Position numbers and translations under genes: made by a program
Origin: Luscinia megarhynchos
Taxonomy: Eukaryota; Chordata; Aves; Passeriformes; Turdidae
Assembly (NCBI GenBank): GCA_034336665.1
Contig: CM067568.1
Location: 15,347,983 to 15,411,982, forward strand
Length of the DNA: 64,000 nt
Direction of reading: 5' to 3'
Part shown: positions 24,730 to 37,100 of the stretch, piece by piece
Position numbering within the stretch: position 1 is the first letter of the stretch
Layout of the letters: every line of letters starts with the position of its first letter
The notes under the pieces: generated by a model
What the model was told of the DNA's origin: nothing
Database searches by the model: none
The model's input: the letters and a program-made list of their open reading frames with translations, nothing else

Positions 24730-27700
24730 CTTTCCTCCTGTATCTGGAAATCTTCAAAAATGTGCCACTGTTGATGGTGAAGGGGTAATGTGAGGAAATT
24801 TCCCCTTTTCTGGTATGGCTGGGCTTTGCCTCTTCTCTACATCTGGGTAATTGCATTTCAAGTGAAGGCTTTCTAGCCAACAAAAAGAGGCCCTGCAAAA
24901 TGAGTTAAAGGAAACCACAAGTTTGGCATCAGAGCCAGCATCCTTCTCTGAATCCTCATGCCGAGTCTGGCTGTCTGAACAGCTCTGCTTGAAAAGGAGC
25001 ACAAGATTCTTTTGCACGTGTGTGACAACAGCTGTAAATATTTCCCTTTGGTGTATCACGTGCACACAAACCCATCTCCACTGCCCCCCAGACATGTGAT
25101 AATATGAGCCATGACAATAGATTCAACAAGCACCTAGGCACTGAAGAAAGTGTGCAAGTCAGAGTAGCTCCTTGTGAAGACACACTCCCATTTTACACCC
25201 AGAGCTTTCACCTCAGACACAGCTGGCCATCCAAACAGTGAGCACAGATGCAGCACCTGTGGGCATCAGGCTGGATGTGAGCTCTGTTGCAGCATAGCTC
25301 ATGCTGCCCAGTGGGGAGTTCATCCTTCTGAATTTCAGAGGTGTTTACAAATTTTTGCCATAGGGAAGGACTTCAGCTTCCAGCTCTAACAATAGAGTCT
25401 TGTCCTCTCAGATCCATAGGCTCCAGGTTCAGCTCCCACAGATGATCCACCCAGAGTGGTTGTCAGAGCAACCCTGGCCTTAGAGGTAGAGACTTACTGG
25501 AAATGACTTTGTAATAATTTGAGCTCACTCGGGAGAGCAGTCCAAGGTTGTGCACACACAGCCTTCTCCAGAACAGAGTCAAACAATCAGAAATCCCCCC
25601 TGGCCACCTATCTGCACAAAGCAGAGCAGACACACCACCAAATGGGGTGTGATGAAGCAGGAAATCTTTCCTTGGCACCTTCTGCATCTTTTCTCCTGCT
25701 CTCTTTACTTCTGAGGGAATGCCACGGTGGGGGGACCTGCCAGCCCAGCAGCATCGAGGTTTTGTGTTCATCACACCAAGGGGAGCTGACACAGTGATCC
25801 TCTTCTACCAACATCCAGCCTAAGTGGGGACAAAGCTGGGTGATCTCTAGGACAAGCTGGCCACTCAGCTACCACAAAAATAATGGAAGGAACTTCATGA
25901 GACAAACCCAGCCAACTCAGGAAAAAAATATCACCAAGACCAAAAAGACTAGGGTTAAAAACACTTCAAAACCATGCTAGTGCTAAGCACACTGTGTATT
26001 TAGTGTATTTTAATCATGCAACTGATCAGTCCAGTGTAACATACACCACATGTTTAGATAGATGCTGCAGATATAAACCCAGTCTGATTTCATAGAGTAA
26101 AAATGTGTACATGCAAACAGAAATAGATTAAATGCATTTCATACAAAGCATTTCTTCTTATTGTTTTAAATGCATATCTCAATTGTTTTGCCCAGTTTGG
26201 AGCCCACTTGAATATTCTAGGATTGTCTCAAATCCCTTAAGGGTCAAGAGCTCAATGACTTCAGTGGGTGTTGGGCCAAATCCTACGAGATCCAAATTCC
26301 TTTAAGGACCAGTATTTCAGTGTGCTGGGTTTGCATTCTGTACAGAATACACCAGACTCACACCATCTTTACAGCACGGCTACAACATAATGTTACAGCT
26401 GAACTGCCACAGCACAAACTGAGCAATTTAGCAGTGTGAATGATGAGCAAGTCCAAAATAGTGTATCTATTGTCCACCTCTGCCAAGGCTCCTGTGAAGC
26501 ATCACCAGCAAACATTCAGTGAGTGTGTTTTGGCCCCTTCTTACCCACTCCATTAATCATCCATCTTAATTATCTCGGTGTTATTTTGTGTTCCTGCCCC
26601 ACCCACGGCGCCTGTGTGTTTGTGGCATCCATCTGCTGTTCCTAAACATACACTGGGACCACAGGATCTCTGAGGAAAGGGCCATTTACCAATGACACGT
26701 GCACAACACCTCATGCACTTTAGCCTCAGCCACCACAGACCAGAGTAAGTCATGATGAATTTGAGATACACCACACAGACAGAGCCCTGCATGTGTACAA
26801 GCCCACTGGAGGCAGCCACACAGGTGAGACCCCACATCAGGGGAGGGAGGAAAGAGAGGGGCAGGATGAAAAGCTCTAGAGTGTGGAATTTTAGCTGGAA
26901 CTATGCTCTCTGCCTGCTCACCCCCTCTAGCTGCAGCACTGCACAGCACAGGAGCCTCTCCCACACTTGAGCTGCAACACAGGTGCCCAGGGCATGAAAA
27001 CACCTTTGAATTCAACCACTGCTTTGTGCACAAGTTGAGGAACATCTGAGGTGCTCTGGTGCCAAAGACACTGACACATAGACTTCCACAGGAGCAAGGT
27101 TAAGGAAATTTGTGCTTTTGCAAAGCTCACCGCGTGCACTGGTGTATGGAAGGAAACAGCAGTGTCAGTGAGACCGAGTCTTCCATGGCTTTAAGCAACT
27201 TCTCAGTTCATAGCTTCCTTGTTTGTTTGGTTTTTTGTCTGTTTGGGTTTGTTTTTGGATATAGTAAGAAATGGCTTGAAATGTTGCTGAAATGCTGAAT
27301 TTTCATGGAATCTGTACCTGAAATTGAACACTTAGCTGAATCTGGTCTGGAAAGCATGATTAGACAAAACATTTCCAGAACTAGTTATCCTCCACTGACA
27401 TAATTTTCTTTTACATTTTGCTAGCCAAGATGAACTTCTCCTGATTTCCCATATTCACTGATGCATAAATATCAAAGCAGGCAAAGAAAAAGTGATCTTT
27501 TCCTTATTTCTATACTGCAGCTCAAACTAAAGCTCACCCATATGTCCTCTGCTAGGTCCCAAGATTTAACCCTGGTCTTGAATTTAGGGCAAAGACAAGC
27601 AGAGTCTAGGAGACATGGAGCATCAGCAAGGTTTAATCCCTCTTTACAAACCCATGTGCACTGAAGACAACCCCACAGCTAGGGCTAGGTGTGCCAGCTC

Positions 27701-28275
27701 CCCCAAAATCCTGTGTTCTAACAACAGCCATATCTGGAATGTGCATGCTCAGAGCTGGTGGGAGAGGCTGTGATTCTGCAATTCACCAAACTCTTGCAGC
27801 TAATCTTGATGGGACTTCTCCCAGAAAAGGATGTTGAGACATTCTCCATCACTCGTGACACCATCTCCCATGATGAAAAAGATGACTGGAGGGTCAGCTG
27901 GAAGGAACAAGGAATTGGTTGTTCCATAAATTGACTCCCTGCATGTTTTGGGAACAAACAGAGGACTTTACTTGGAAGAGCTGTCATTCTTCTGCCAACA
28001 CTGAAGAGGGACCCAGGGACTTAGGGGGGAAAAAAGGTCAGGACAAGGCCTATACAATGGGTATGTCTGGTACACTGCTAATGACTATCAGCTGGGTGGA
28101 ACAACGGTAGGATGAGAAACTATTTCTTCGTGTACACAGAGCAAAGAAAGCCCCTTAAGCAAACATACCAGTAGAACAATTAGATGGCTAATCACAACGT
28201 TGGCCACGAGAGGTTCCCTCCATTTTTTTTCACTTCAAAGGAGCAGTGATTAATAAACAGTGTTAATCTTCTGGA
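24730..28275. other. Unique non-coding sequence
   Basis: No exon or clear interspersed repeat apart from the weak old-repeat resemblance near 26256. A TTTG-rich stretch runs from 27219 to 27258. Frames of up to about 119 codons occur on both strands and are not recognisable. Confidence 0.5.
26250..26310 (+). repeat. Possible remnant of an old amniote repeat
   Basis: TGACTTCAGTGGGTGTTGGG (26256-26275) followed by CCAAATCCT resembles the 'TGACTTCAATGGGAGTTGGGCC' motif seen repeatedly in sauropsid genomes. It is the best of three such resemblances in this window and shares its core with those at 11125 and 24674. Confidence 0.3.
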
Positions 28276-28278
28276 GAG

Positions 28279-29147
28279 ATGAGTCAGCCCCCTGCCCACG
28301 CTGGGGTTATCCTCACAGTGCTGCTGCTGTTCAGAGCATGGGAGTGTTCCCTGGGGAGAAGAAATGCTTCATTTAGCTTGCAGGGCTCCACACCAGATCA
28401 CACAGCACTGCCCTCCATGGCCTTCCTTCTAGCATTCCTGGGAAGGCATCATGCATGGGGATGGGGAGGTTTCTTTAACTCCTCCTACACACAGAGTATT
28501 CTCCAGTATGAGTGAAGATAACAGAGGAAAAGCCCCTGGATGGATCAGAGGTGCTATGGCAAATTCAGAGATTTTGGAATCTCTATTCAGCTTTATTGCA
28601 GGACAGGAGTAGGTTGAAAGGCATCAGCAGTCATTGTTGGGTCCATAGGATGAATGGGCCACCTCCTGCTTTTTATCCAGGCCAGTTAAAGATGTACATG
28701 TGTTGGGTGACCAGAGCAGACCAGGAAATGGGGACAGTCCCACTTTTGTCCATTACTAGCCCTGAAGAAATGTTCCCAGACCCAGGAAGAGGTGAGCTCA
28801 AGCAGCTGTGCATGAAGGGCACTTTGCAAAAGTCCTGCCTAACTCTGGACAGGGAAAGGTCTAACCACAGCTGTGGTCGAGAAAGAGGTCCCACTCTTGT
28901 TTGCATCATGAGGAACCATGCTGGTCCATGGTCAGTATTAATCTCTGCCTTTCTCTCCAGCAGAGGGGGAGATCTGTGGGGAGGATGGCACCAGAAGCTC
29001 AGGCTACAGCAGCAGCAAACACAGAGTTCCTGTTGCCTGTCTCAGGACACACACCAAAGAGCTGAGAAAAGGGAAGCCCAAGATGACCAACAAATCAGTG
29101 TGTGTTCCTCTGCCACTCTAATAACAGGAAGGCATCCTAGAAGGTGA
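28279..29147 (+). other. Two overlapping unexplained open frames
   Basis: The first frame (28279-28515, 78 codons, ATG start) begins with a signal-peptide-like stretch: a short N-terminus, then VILTVLLLF. It ends where a second frame of 211 codons (28512-29147) begins at GTG. The second frame's start is not ATG, its peptide (QQQQ run, scattered Cys/Trp) matches no family I know, and there are no supporting splice sites. Both are probably chance. Confidence 0.1.
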
Positions 29148-29149
29148 GC

Positions 29150-32100
29150 TCTTTTTTGCCCATACAGCCTTTGCTTCATGCAATAGTTGCAGAATCTCCT
29201 GCTGGGGTTTGGCGAGCTCCATGACTGGTGTGCAGCGATGCAGGGCCTGTGTAAAGCTGCTTCTACGTGCTCCATCCACTGCACCAAAGGACTGCCACAA
29301 GATGACACACCCTTCTCAGGTCTGCTCCTGCACTCTGGCCTCAGGTGGTCCCTCTGCTCTAAGCTGTTCTACAGGGCACTGCCAACAAACCAGCTCGTCA
29401 CCCAGTGTGTCCCACCACAGAACTGTCACAACCAGTGGGGAAGCACCAAGTCACACCAGCTGCAATACTCACCTGGTGTTCCAATGCACCCTGGCCCTCT
29501 TGCTACTCACAATAACTGTGACACAGACATTAGATCTGCCACAAATTCCCCCCCTGACTCTGCAGTGATGGCCCTCAGCTCCTCGGGGCAGTGCTGCCTG
29601 GAGTGCACTTGCTGAGCAGTGCACTCCAGAGGACACTGCACTGCAGTGACACTTGTTCCCTTCAGCTGCTCTCACTCTCTTCCCAGGGCTTTTCTTTCTG
29701 CTGGATCTCCAGGAGGGAAGGAGCAGCCACAGAAGAGCTGGCTCTGCTCAGCAGGGCCTCTGCTCATTTCCTGAGCGCTTTTTGACGCGTTCCATTTGTG
29801 ACCAAGCTTGGGCTGGGATCCCAGCTGATATTTTAACTTCAGCCTCAATAGATTTCAAACTTCAGCCACTGTAAATAATTCCCTGACATGCACTCCGCCT
29901 GCATTTTGGCACTTCTGCTTGTGTACAGTATTTTTAATTTTTTTTATTTAAAGCTTTCTTAGCATTCTCTGTGTCACCTGTCAAGAAGAAGATGGGCATC
30001 TTGGTGAAAGTGCCTGACCCTTGCTGCAGTCTGGAGACACCAGATTGGTTTGACAATCCCATGCATAATAGCAATCACATTCTCTAGTTAACGAGAGACA
30101 GATAAAGTGTTGTGCCATGTTCTTGGAGATGTTTACAGGACAGAGAATACTGGAACAACCACATGGCTCCAAACCAGGGAGCGATCAACATGAGGAACCT
30201 GGTTTCAGCAGTCATCAAGACCAGAAAACTAAGCAGTCTGTAAACAAAAAGAGATGTAAAAATCCTGTGTTGTGGGAGTCAATAAGAAATTTTACCCTCT
30301 CAGGCTGCTTTTATTCTAAGTCTTCTCAGAGTTGACTTATGCCTTAAGACATCAGAATTCCTCACTGAGCCTTGCAAAGCACTTAATAAGTATTTATTTA
30401 GCTTATGCTTATTTTTACATATGCAGCCAGCTCCAATGGGAAAATTTGTGTGTTAAAAGTTTATCAATTCACTGCTAAGCCATCTCACAGTCTGGATTCT
30501 GCTTAACAAGTGAGAGAGATCTTGCACTTTCCTCTGTGTTTCTGTGTTTCTATCATGCCTGCCAGATGAGAAGGAATCCTCTCACACAAAAGTATAGATG
30601 GATACAGGCTGCCTGGTCTCAGCCTTTGGGCTCCCCCACGGTGCAGGTGACAACACTGGGGAACACAGCACTGAAGAGGTTAACAGGCATCAGCCTTCCC
30701 CTCCCAACCACCTTTCCTAGCCATCACAAGGAGGATTAGATTCTCTGGAAACAAGGATTCCACAGCAAGAAGCAATCACAAGTGCTGCACATGCCTTTCA
30801 TTGGGTATCATCCATCCCACTGCCTTAACCTTTCATCAGGGTTCCTTTCACAGCATATAAGAGTTGTGCAGACATCTGGGGCCTCCTTCCAGGCTCTCCC
30901 TTCTCCTGGGGCTTGATCTGAGGGCAAAGAGTGGAAATTCAAAACAAACAGTAAACAAAACCAAGCTCTCCTAAGTGTAAGCCACACATTTGTTTGGAAG
31001 ATTCTTGGCTAATTTTACTCACTGTTTCCTGCTCACTCTGGAATTTCTTTTTCCTTCTTTTTTTTTCCCTTCCCTGACTTGGTTACAAGAAAAACAAAGG
31101 GGAGTGGGAGAACCCAGAAAAATATAAAAGGAAAAAAAAAAACTCCCTCAAGAATCTCTTGTCCTATGTCAGGGACATGCCCAGCTCTGTAACTGTAGAG
31201 TTAATGGACAAATCAGGGTAGTATTTTCTCCTCCTGCTTGTCCATCAGGTGGCAAACCCCTTCAAACATTGCTGCTTCTTCCAGATTGAGTAGGTAGATC
31301 TGTTTATGGATGGCCCAAGCCTAAGCCCCAAACATCTGTAGGACTTGGCTCCAAGTCAAGGTCTGATCTGAGCTATCCTAGAAACTCCAGTTTTGTCTGG
31401 CCCAGAAGTTGCTGGCCATCTGCAGAATGGAAATATGAGTGGAAACCTGTCATCACAAGATGGGGGTAATTGGAGTGAATTGTAGGCAGGCTACTTTAAG
31501 CTCTTCAGGATGCTTCCCAACTGGCAGAAAACTAGCTTAGCTGTGAGAATCAGTAAAACCATGCTGGGTTCACATCACCAAAGGCTCTAGACTTCTTCAG
31601 AAAAATTCGTGGCATTCCAGAGTCTAATGGACAGCTGAGAGAAAACTTGCCATTTATTAAAATTCAGCAGTTTTATGGCTTCAGGTTAGGGTGTGAGGAT
31701 ATTCCTGGTACCAATGAGAGAACTCAAGAAGGCCTCCAACAAGCTGGAATTCCTGACACCTGTACCAGGCACATATTCTGGGCACTCAACCCCTGTTGTG
31801 CTCACTGTGTCTCCAGCAGAGAGCAAATATATTTTCTCCCCCAGAAACTGAAAAACCCAATTTACAGGACATTTCTTTGTACATCATAAAGAAGCAAAGA
31901 AATACAGAACCCCCCTTCTTGTACCAGCAGCATGACTTGAGGATCTGTGAAACAGTTCATGCCCATGATACTGAACCATTTCCTTAAGGGGATTGTAGAG
32001 AAGAAAGGAAGGCTTTTGAGGCAGCTGTTTTTAAGCCAGGACAGAGCCAATCACGTTGTGTCACTTCCAATTTAAAAGGTCAAAGCATTTTGGTGTCACC

Positions 32101-32680
32101 TTTTTCATATCTCCTAAAGCTTGTACTGTCCTAGGTGAAGTTGTCACAACCTTCATGTCTCCTAACCCATATTTTTCCATGATGGAAAGGGTTATTTGAA
32201 TGAAGATTCTCTGACACTGAAGAAAATCTCTAAGGTCTGACTTCCTTAAAATAAATAAACAACAAACAAAACAACTAACTACACAAGGTGACTCTCCATT
32301 AATGTTATATTTGTTTGCACAGTTAAGACATAATTAATGTACAGAGTCAGGAAGAAAGGTGCCTGACATTGAGGTGAAAGCACAGACAGAGGCAGCAGTG
32401 TTGAAAATTGAGGGGAATAGAGTGTGCAATGATCTTTTTTTCCAGGGGTGAAGGGCAAGCCAGCAACATATCAATGCCACTCTCACAGGCCTTCCAGGAT
32501 GTCCTTTACTACATATTTCTGTGTCAATAGCTTCTTTCAAAGTTTGGTCACCAACAAAGAAGTGCAACTGTTTGTTCTGCCTTGGCATTCTACTGCTCAT
32601 GGGTCCTGGAGGAGAGTCCAAACCGAGATCTTCAAAGTACCTAAGCCTTGCAGAAGTTATCATAAGCTGTTTCTCATTAT
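29150..32680. other. Unique non-coding sequence
   Basis: No exon recognised. The segment 29740-29960 is a compact, balanced stretch ending in an AT-rich run and might be regulatory. Between 31040 and 31150 a pyrimidine-rich tract is followed by a purine-rich one with an A11 run (31132-31142), which could pair imperfectly. An A-rich patch lies at 32248-32275. Confidence 0.45.
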
Positions 32681-32684
32681 CCCT

Positions 32685-32760
32685 GACTCATCAGCAGGGA
32701 AACTGAGGCAGCAGGGGGCAATGCACAAGGCAGTGGTGGAGGAGGAGAGAATGCCTTGCC
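32685..32760 (-). mobile_element. Possible MIR-like SINE remnant
   Basis: GGGAAACTGAGGCAGCAGGG followed by a CACAAGGCAGTGG stretch resembles the antisense of the MIR core ('GAAACTGAGGC...CCAAGGTCACACAG'). The likeness is limited to about 50 bp and lies at the edge of a GC-rich block, so it may be chance. Confidence 0.25.
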
Positions 32761-32774
32761 CCAGACCTGCAGCC

Positions 32775-33195
32775 ATTTGGACCCCGGGTAAATAACGGAG
32801 CGGTCACACCCAAGCGTTATTTTTAAACCGCGGCTCTTGCGTTTGGCACAAGCTCCAGGACAGCACAGGGTGACCAAGGCAGCCCTGAGGAACAAGTGCC
32901 CTGCGCCGATGGAGTCGGCTGGGGAGCCCTCGCTGTGCTGCAGCTCCGCGGCTTGAGTGGGAGCGCAGGCCCAGCTGTGTGGGGCGGGAAGGCCATGGCA
33001 GGACTGGCTCCCCCAGCTGCCCCTCTCCACCCCGGGGCCCTGGCCAGGGCCGCGCCAGGCAAATCCATAGGGGGGCAGCAAACCCTTTGCAGTCATGGGA
33101 CTACATTCCCAAAATTATCCTGCTCCGCGCTCGGTCCCTGCGCTGCTGGAGAGCCCCACGCACGCCGCACCCTTTGGAAGGCCAGCGTGGACTCT
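32775..33195. promoter_or_regulatory. CpG-rich island (borderline)
   Basis: About 26 CpG dinucleotides by hand count lie in roughly 420 bp of GC-rich DNA, including CGGAGCGG, ACCGCGGC, CTCCGCGGC, GGCCGCGCC and TCCGCGCTCGG. The flanks are CpG-poor. Observed/expected CpG is near the usual 0.6 threshold by rough estimate. No TATA box is evident, as is usual for island promoters. It could be the promoter of an unrecognised transcript or an orphan regulatory island. Open frames on both strands here reflect GC content. Confidence 0.45.
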
Positions 33196-33199
33196 GCAA

Positions 33200-33784
33200 G
33201 CTCAGGGCAGGGAAGGTGGGCCTCCAAAGTCTCTTTGAACTGGGCATGGGTGGCCACATCAGCTCAGCAGCCCAGCTAGCGGGGCATGACGTGTGCCTGA
33301 GCCCATCGGTAGGGCTGGCAGGGCTCTGGAAAGGCAGACAGCACACAGCTGGTCTCAGGTTCTGATACAAAACCTACACTTCCAACTAAGGCTGCCAGAG
33401 CCCTTTCGTGGGTCAAGGGATGCAGACTCACTTTAGAGATTTGGGGCAGGGTCCAGGATGCTTGAGGCTTTTGCAATTGCACTGGTGTGTAACAGCACAG
33501 GGACAGCCACACTGGCTCAGCACACAGCTCCCTCCAGCTTCCATGGTGGTCAACAACAGCAATGCAGCAAAGACCATAAGAAAAAAGCACACGTGGACTT
33601 ACTCCACCCCCAGGATGCTCCCCTGCCTCCAGAGGTACACAACTGCTGTGAATTCTGTGGTATACCATGTCATGCTCCCCTCTCACAGCTGCAGCTTTGG
33701 CACAAAGCAAACTCGAGTTTAAGAAAGGGGCCAGAACTTGAATTTAGTCTGTTTGTGCAGACAGAGCTCAGATGCAGAAGTAGG
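33200..33784. other. Unique non-coding sequence
   Basis: Shoulder of the CpG-rich island falling back to ordinary composition. Overlapping 104-144 codon frames on both strands (33276-33787) show no recognisable domain. Confidence 0.45.
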
Positions 33785-33865
33785 TGAAATTGTACCCCAA
33801 TGAACACGAACCCCTTGTCAATTATAACTAATTAGCCCTTTAGTGACCCTGAATCTCAGGGCACC
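33785..33865. promoter_or_regulatory. Candidate homeodomain-site element
   Basis: A short AT-rich but non-repetitive stretch carries the palindrome CTAATTAG (33838-33845), a paired homeodomain core, just after an AATTATAACTAA sequence. It ends in the small inverted repeat CCTGA-ATC-TCAGG. It resembles a conserved enhancer core, but conservation is untested. Confidence 0.2.
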
Positions 33866-33984
33866 AACTTTGCTTTGAAATCCACGCTAACTCTGCCCAT
33901 CCACCCCCAGATTTCTGGTCAAGCATCTCTAAAAACTTACATTCATGCTATACTCAGTCACCCAAAAAAACGGAGAGACCAGTT

Positions 33985-34105
33985 TGCTCTCTGGACAGGT
34001 CTGGGAGGACAGACTAGAAAGGCACAGGTGACTTACCCAATATCCCACAGGCAGCCAGTGGTGAAGCTGGGATTAGCTCAAGCATTTTCCACTTCTCCCC
34101 TCCCA
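33985..34105 (-). mobile_element. MIR-like SINE remnant
   Basis: Read on +, the landmarks AGGTGACTTACCCAATATCC, CACAGGCAGCCAGTGGTGAA and GCTGGGATTAGCTCAAGC follow the reverse complement of the MIR tRNA-derived SINE ('aagtgacttgcccaaggtcacacagcnagtnagtggcagagctgggatt'). The order and spacing of the blocks match, and the divergence is that expected of an ancient amniote element. The ends are uncertain and no target duplication is visible. Confidence 0.55.
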
Positions 34106-34109
34106 AGCT

Positions 34110-37100
34110 CCAGCCCTTTCCTGCTTGATTTTGTATTCTCCACCCAGCTGTCTTTACTGAACAGTGCCTTTTAGGCAGCTGTCAGGTTTAGATGAGTGTC
34201 TCCACTCCATCAAATGGGCTGTCCCTCTTTGTGCTGTCCCTGTGTGCTGTTAACCCTGATTTCCCACTGGAATGAACAAGGAAAAACAAGACAGATAGCT
34301 CCATGACAGCTGGGTAGTTCACCTCTCCCTGTCCTTACCAAAGACAATTTTTTTCTTCTTTTTCCCTCTCCACTAACAGCTTTCCTAGAGACCCTTTTTT
34401 TCAGCTCCCTCCAGAAAAAAAGAAAAAAAAAAATCCTTGTTTTCCCTCTATCCTTCTAAAAAAGAGTTAGGACCCCAAGGTCCTAATCCCTCAAACAAGC
34501 TTCAGACACAGTGTTAACCCTAGAGAATGATGGACAGGTGACAAACAGGTCACCCTTTGTTTTTACTTTCCTCCTTAGAGAGAGAAAAAGAAAAAACTTT
34601 AAAAATCAGTTCTACCCATTCCTTTAAGCTGCTCCATCTTAACACAGACATTTCCCATTCCTCAGCCCCTGAGCAGCCTCTCACTGCTTGCCTCCACTAA
34701 TAACATCCCAGACTAAACAACTCCATCCCTCTTTCTGTGGCTCACCTGCCTGCTCTGGCTGCTGCCTGCCTGATCTCAGGGAAGAGACACCAGTTGCTAA
34801 GCTGTACTAAGCTCCCCAGAGGGGGAGGGGGAAAAAAAAAGAATCCTGGGAAGTGAAAAGGGAAAAGGGAGAGGATTTGGTAGCAGGTTAAGAAATAGAC
34901 ATGCAGGTGCAAGGAGATGCAACCCTAACAGAAGAGGGCCCTATAAAAAGACCTCAACCATGCTGGCTCTTAGCAGAGGGGTGCCTGCCATCCCCAGATT
35001 TATCTCAACATCTCTGCAGCAGTAACCTATCCAGCCTTTCTCCCTTTTACCTTACAACAGCACAGCATCCTTCCTTCAGGATACCAAAGAGTGAGGTTTA
35101 AAAAGCCTTCTGTAAGGCCCAGCTGTCAAATGCCCAGGACAAATACAGAAACAGAGGGGAGACTGCCTGTTCCCAACACAAACCTCTGTGATCAGTGCTG
35201 CAGTGTAAATGATCAGACTTTGCCATCATTTCTGGCCATGAGGATCCAAGCACTGAGGGAGGTGATGGGAATCCATGCACAAAGATCACAAAACATTTGC
35301 CTGAAGATACCTGACTTGCAGTTCTCCAAAATTTCACAAGCAGAAAACCGCCCTGAGAAATACTAAAACAACAAACCCCGAGCTCTGAAAATGGCAAAGG
35401 TAGAGCTAGATAAAATTTTCCTTGGTGTTGCTGTGAAAGCTTTCTATGAATGCCAGTGTTTTAATTCCAGACTCTAGCATTTGGATTATCATTCCCTGAA
35501 TGACCATGCAGGTCAGCATCAAGCAGAGGTCACCTCAGTGGCATTTATGTGACACCTGGCACAGTCACACCAGTATTAGAGCAACGCCTCAAATGATGCA
35601 GCAAGACCTTGCCATCACACCAAGCAGGCTTAGTTAAGCTAAGCACTTAAAATGTCGTGCTTCTTGGACACTAGCTATTTAACACATTTATTATACTGAG
35701 AATTACAAAGGGCTGAAAGGAAAGTGAGGGATGGTTTCCTCCAGGGCTCTCCTGAGTAACTACCAGCAGAAACTCTTTGACAGAGTCAAATAGAGTAAAA
35801 GCCTTGACAGCAGCCATTTCCACCACACTACAAGTTTACAGCCCAGGGTGTGACATTTGAAAAGCATTCAGCAGCATCTGCCAGGGAGAAAAGAGGAATG
35901 AATTCTGCTGAATCCACACCCGATGCCACTGCAATGCATGACAGCAAATCAACGAGGCAGAGAGCAGCCTCTAAATTATTTGTAGTGATATGGGACACAA
36001 ACATGAAGCAAGACAACCAAGTGGCACGAGACCTCCCTGGTGAGGAACACCTGCACAGACAGTGGCAAGCAGCAGGAAGACTTGGCAGGACAATGAGTGC
36101 TCCTGCCCCAGGCAGGCAGGAAGGAGAGGGCTGTGAGCTGTGCACGCTCCCAGGCACTGCTGCCAGCCTAGAGCAGTCTGCTCTCTGCAGTGGGGCTAGA
36201 GCCACTTCAGCAATGCAGAAGAGATGCTCTAGGAGCACATGCCAGCTGCACAGCACACAGACTCACAGAACCTGCACCCTCTCACTCAGGGCAGCCAGCA
36301 GCTCCTTGTCCAAGGGCCACCAGCAGACAAAGCTGCTCATCACCTAGAGGTGGGGACAGTGGCTAGGAGGGGCAACTGTTGCTTGTGTGCAACGTAATGG
36401 CAGTGCTAGGCAACACCAAAACCAGCCTAAAATCATCATCAAGCAATTTGCTCTGATTTATACTCCTACCCTGGACCTCAGACCCATGATAGGCACAGCC
36501 CATGGGAGGAAGGTTTGGGCAGCCCAACAGCAGAAACTGTGGGAAGCCAGAGCAACCTTGAGAAATTGTCACATCTTTCCTTTCCCTACAATCCTTCCTG
36601 GCTTCTCTCCCCGCTCCCCATCAGGAAGCATATCTCACTGGTCAGGAGCAGATCAAAGCCCTGTGTCCTGGCAAGCTACTCTCCTCCTCTGGGACAAGCC
36701 CTAAAGCACAAGCCTCAAGGCACTCTGCAAAGGGCACTTTCCCCTCCAGCCACCCTCTGCTGCAAGCAGGCAGAAACACTGGCTCTTCCTGCTCTTTCAT
36801 CTCCCTGTTTGATTTTCCTTGCTCTGGTTCTCAGAGCTCGAAGTCAGTGGATGGTTTGTTAAAAGAGAGGGAAAACAAGCCATCCCAATGCTTGAATAAC
36901 TTTGCAGCGAGACTCCCTCGTGGAAAGCATGACTGAACATATGAGAGGTTTTTAATGTAGTTTTGAAACGTAGGTGAGGGTTATACCCTGGGTTTTATTA
37001 TACTGCCTATATCGAGGCGTGTTCTAGGGAGAAGTCCAGGTATTTTATAGGTGCCTGGTCAGCATTGCCAGTTCCACCCATCCAAAAGTGACAAGACATG

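Noticed and set aside
25380..25450. GGTTCAGCTCC stretch as a tRNA T-arm
   Set aside because: No matching acceptor, D or anticodon arms at the required spacing.
28512..29147. 211-codon open frame on + as a gene
   Set aside because: It opens at GTG, matches no family, and a frame of this length is not far beyond chance in 64 kb with this composition.
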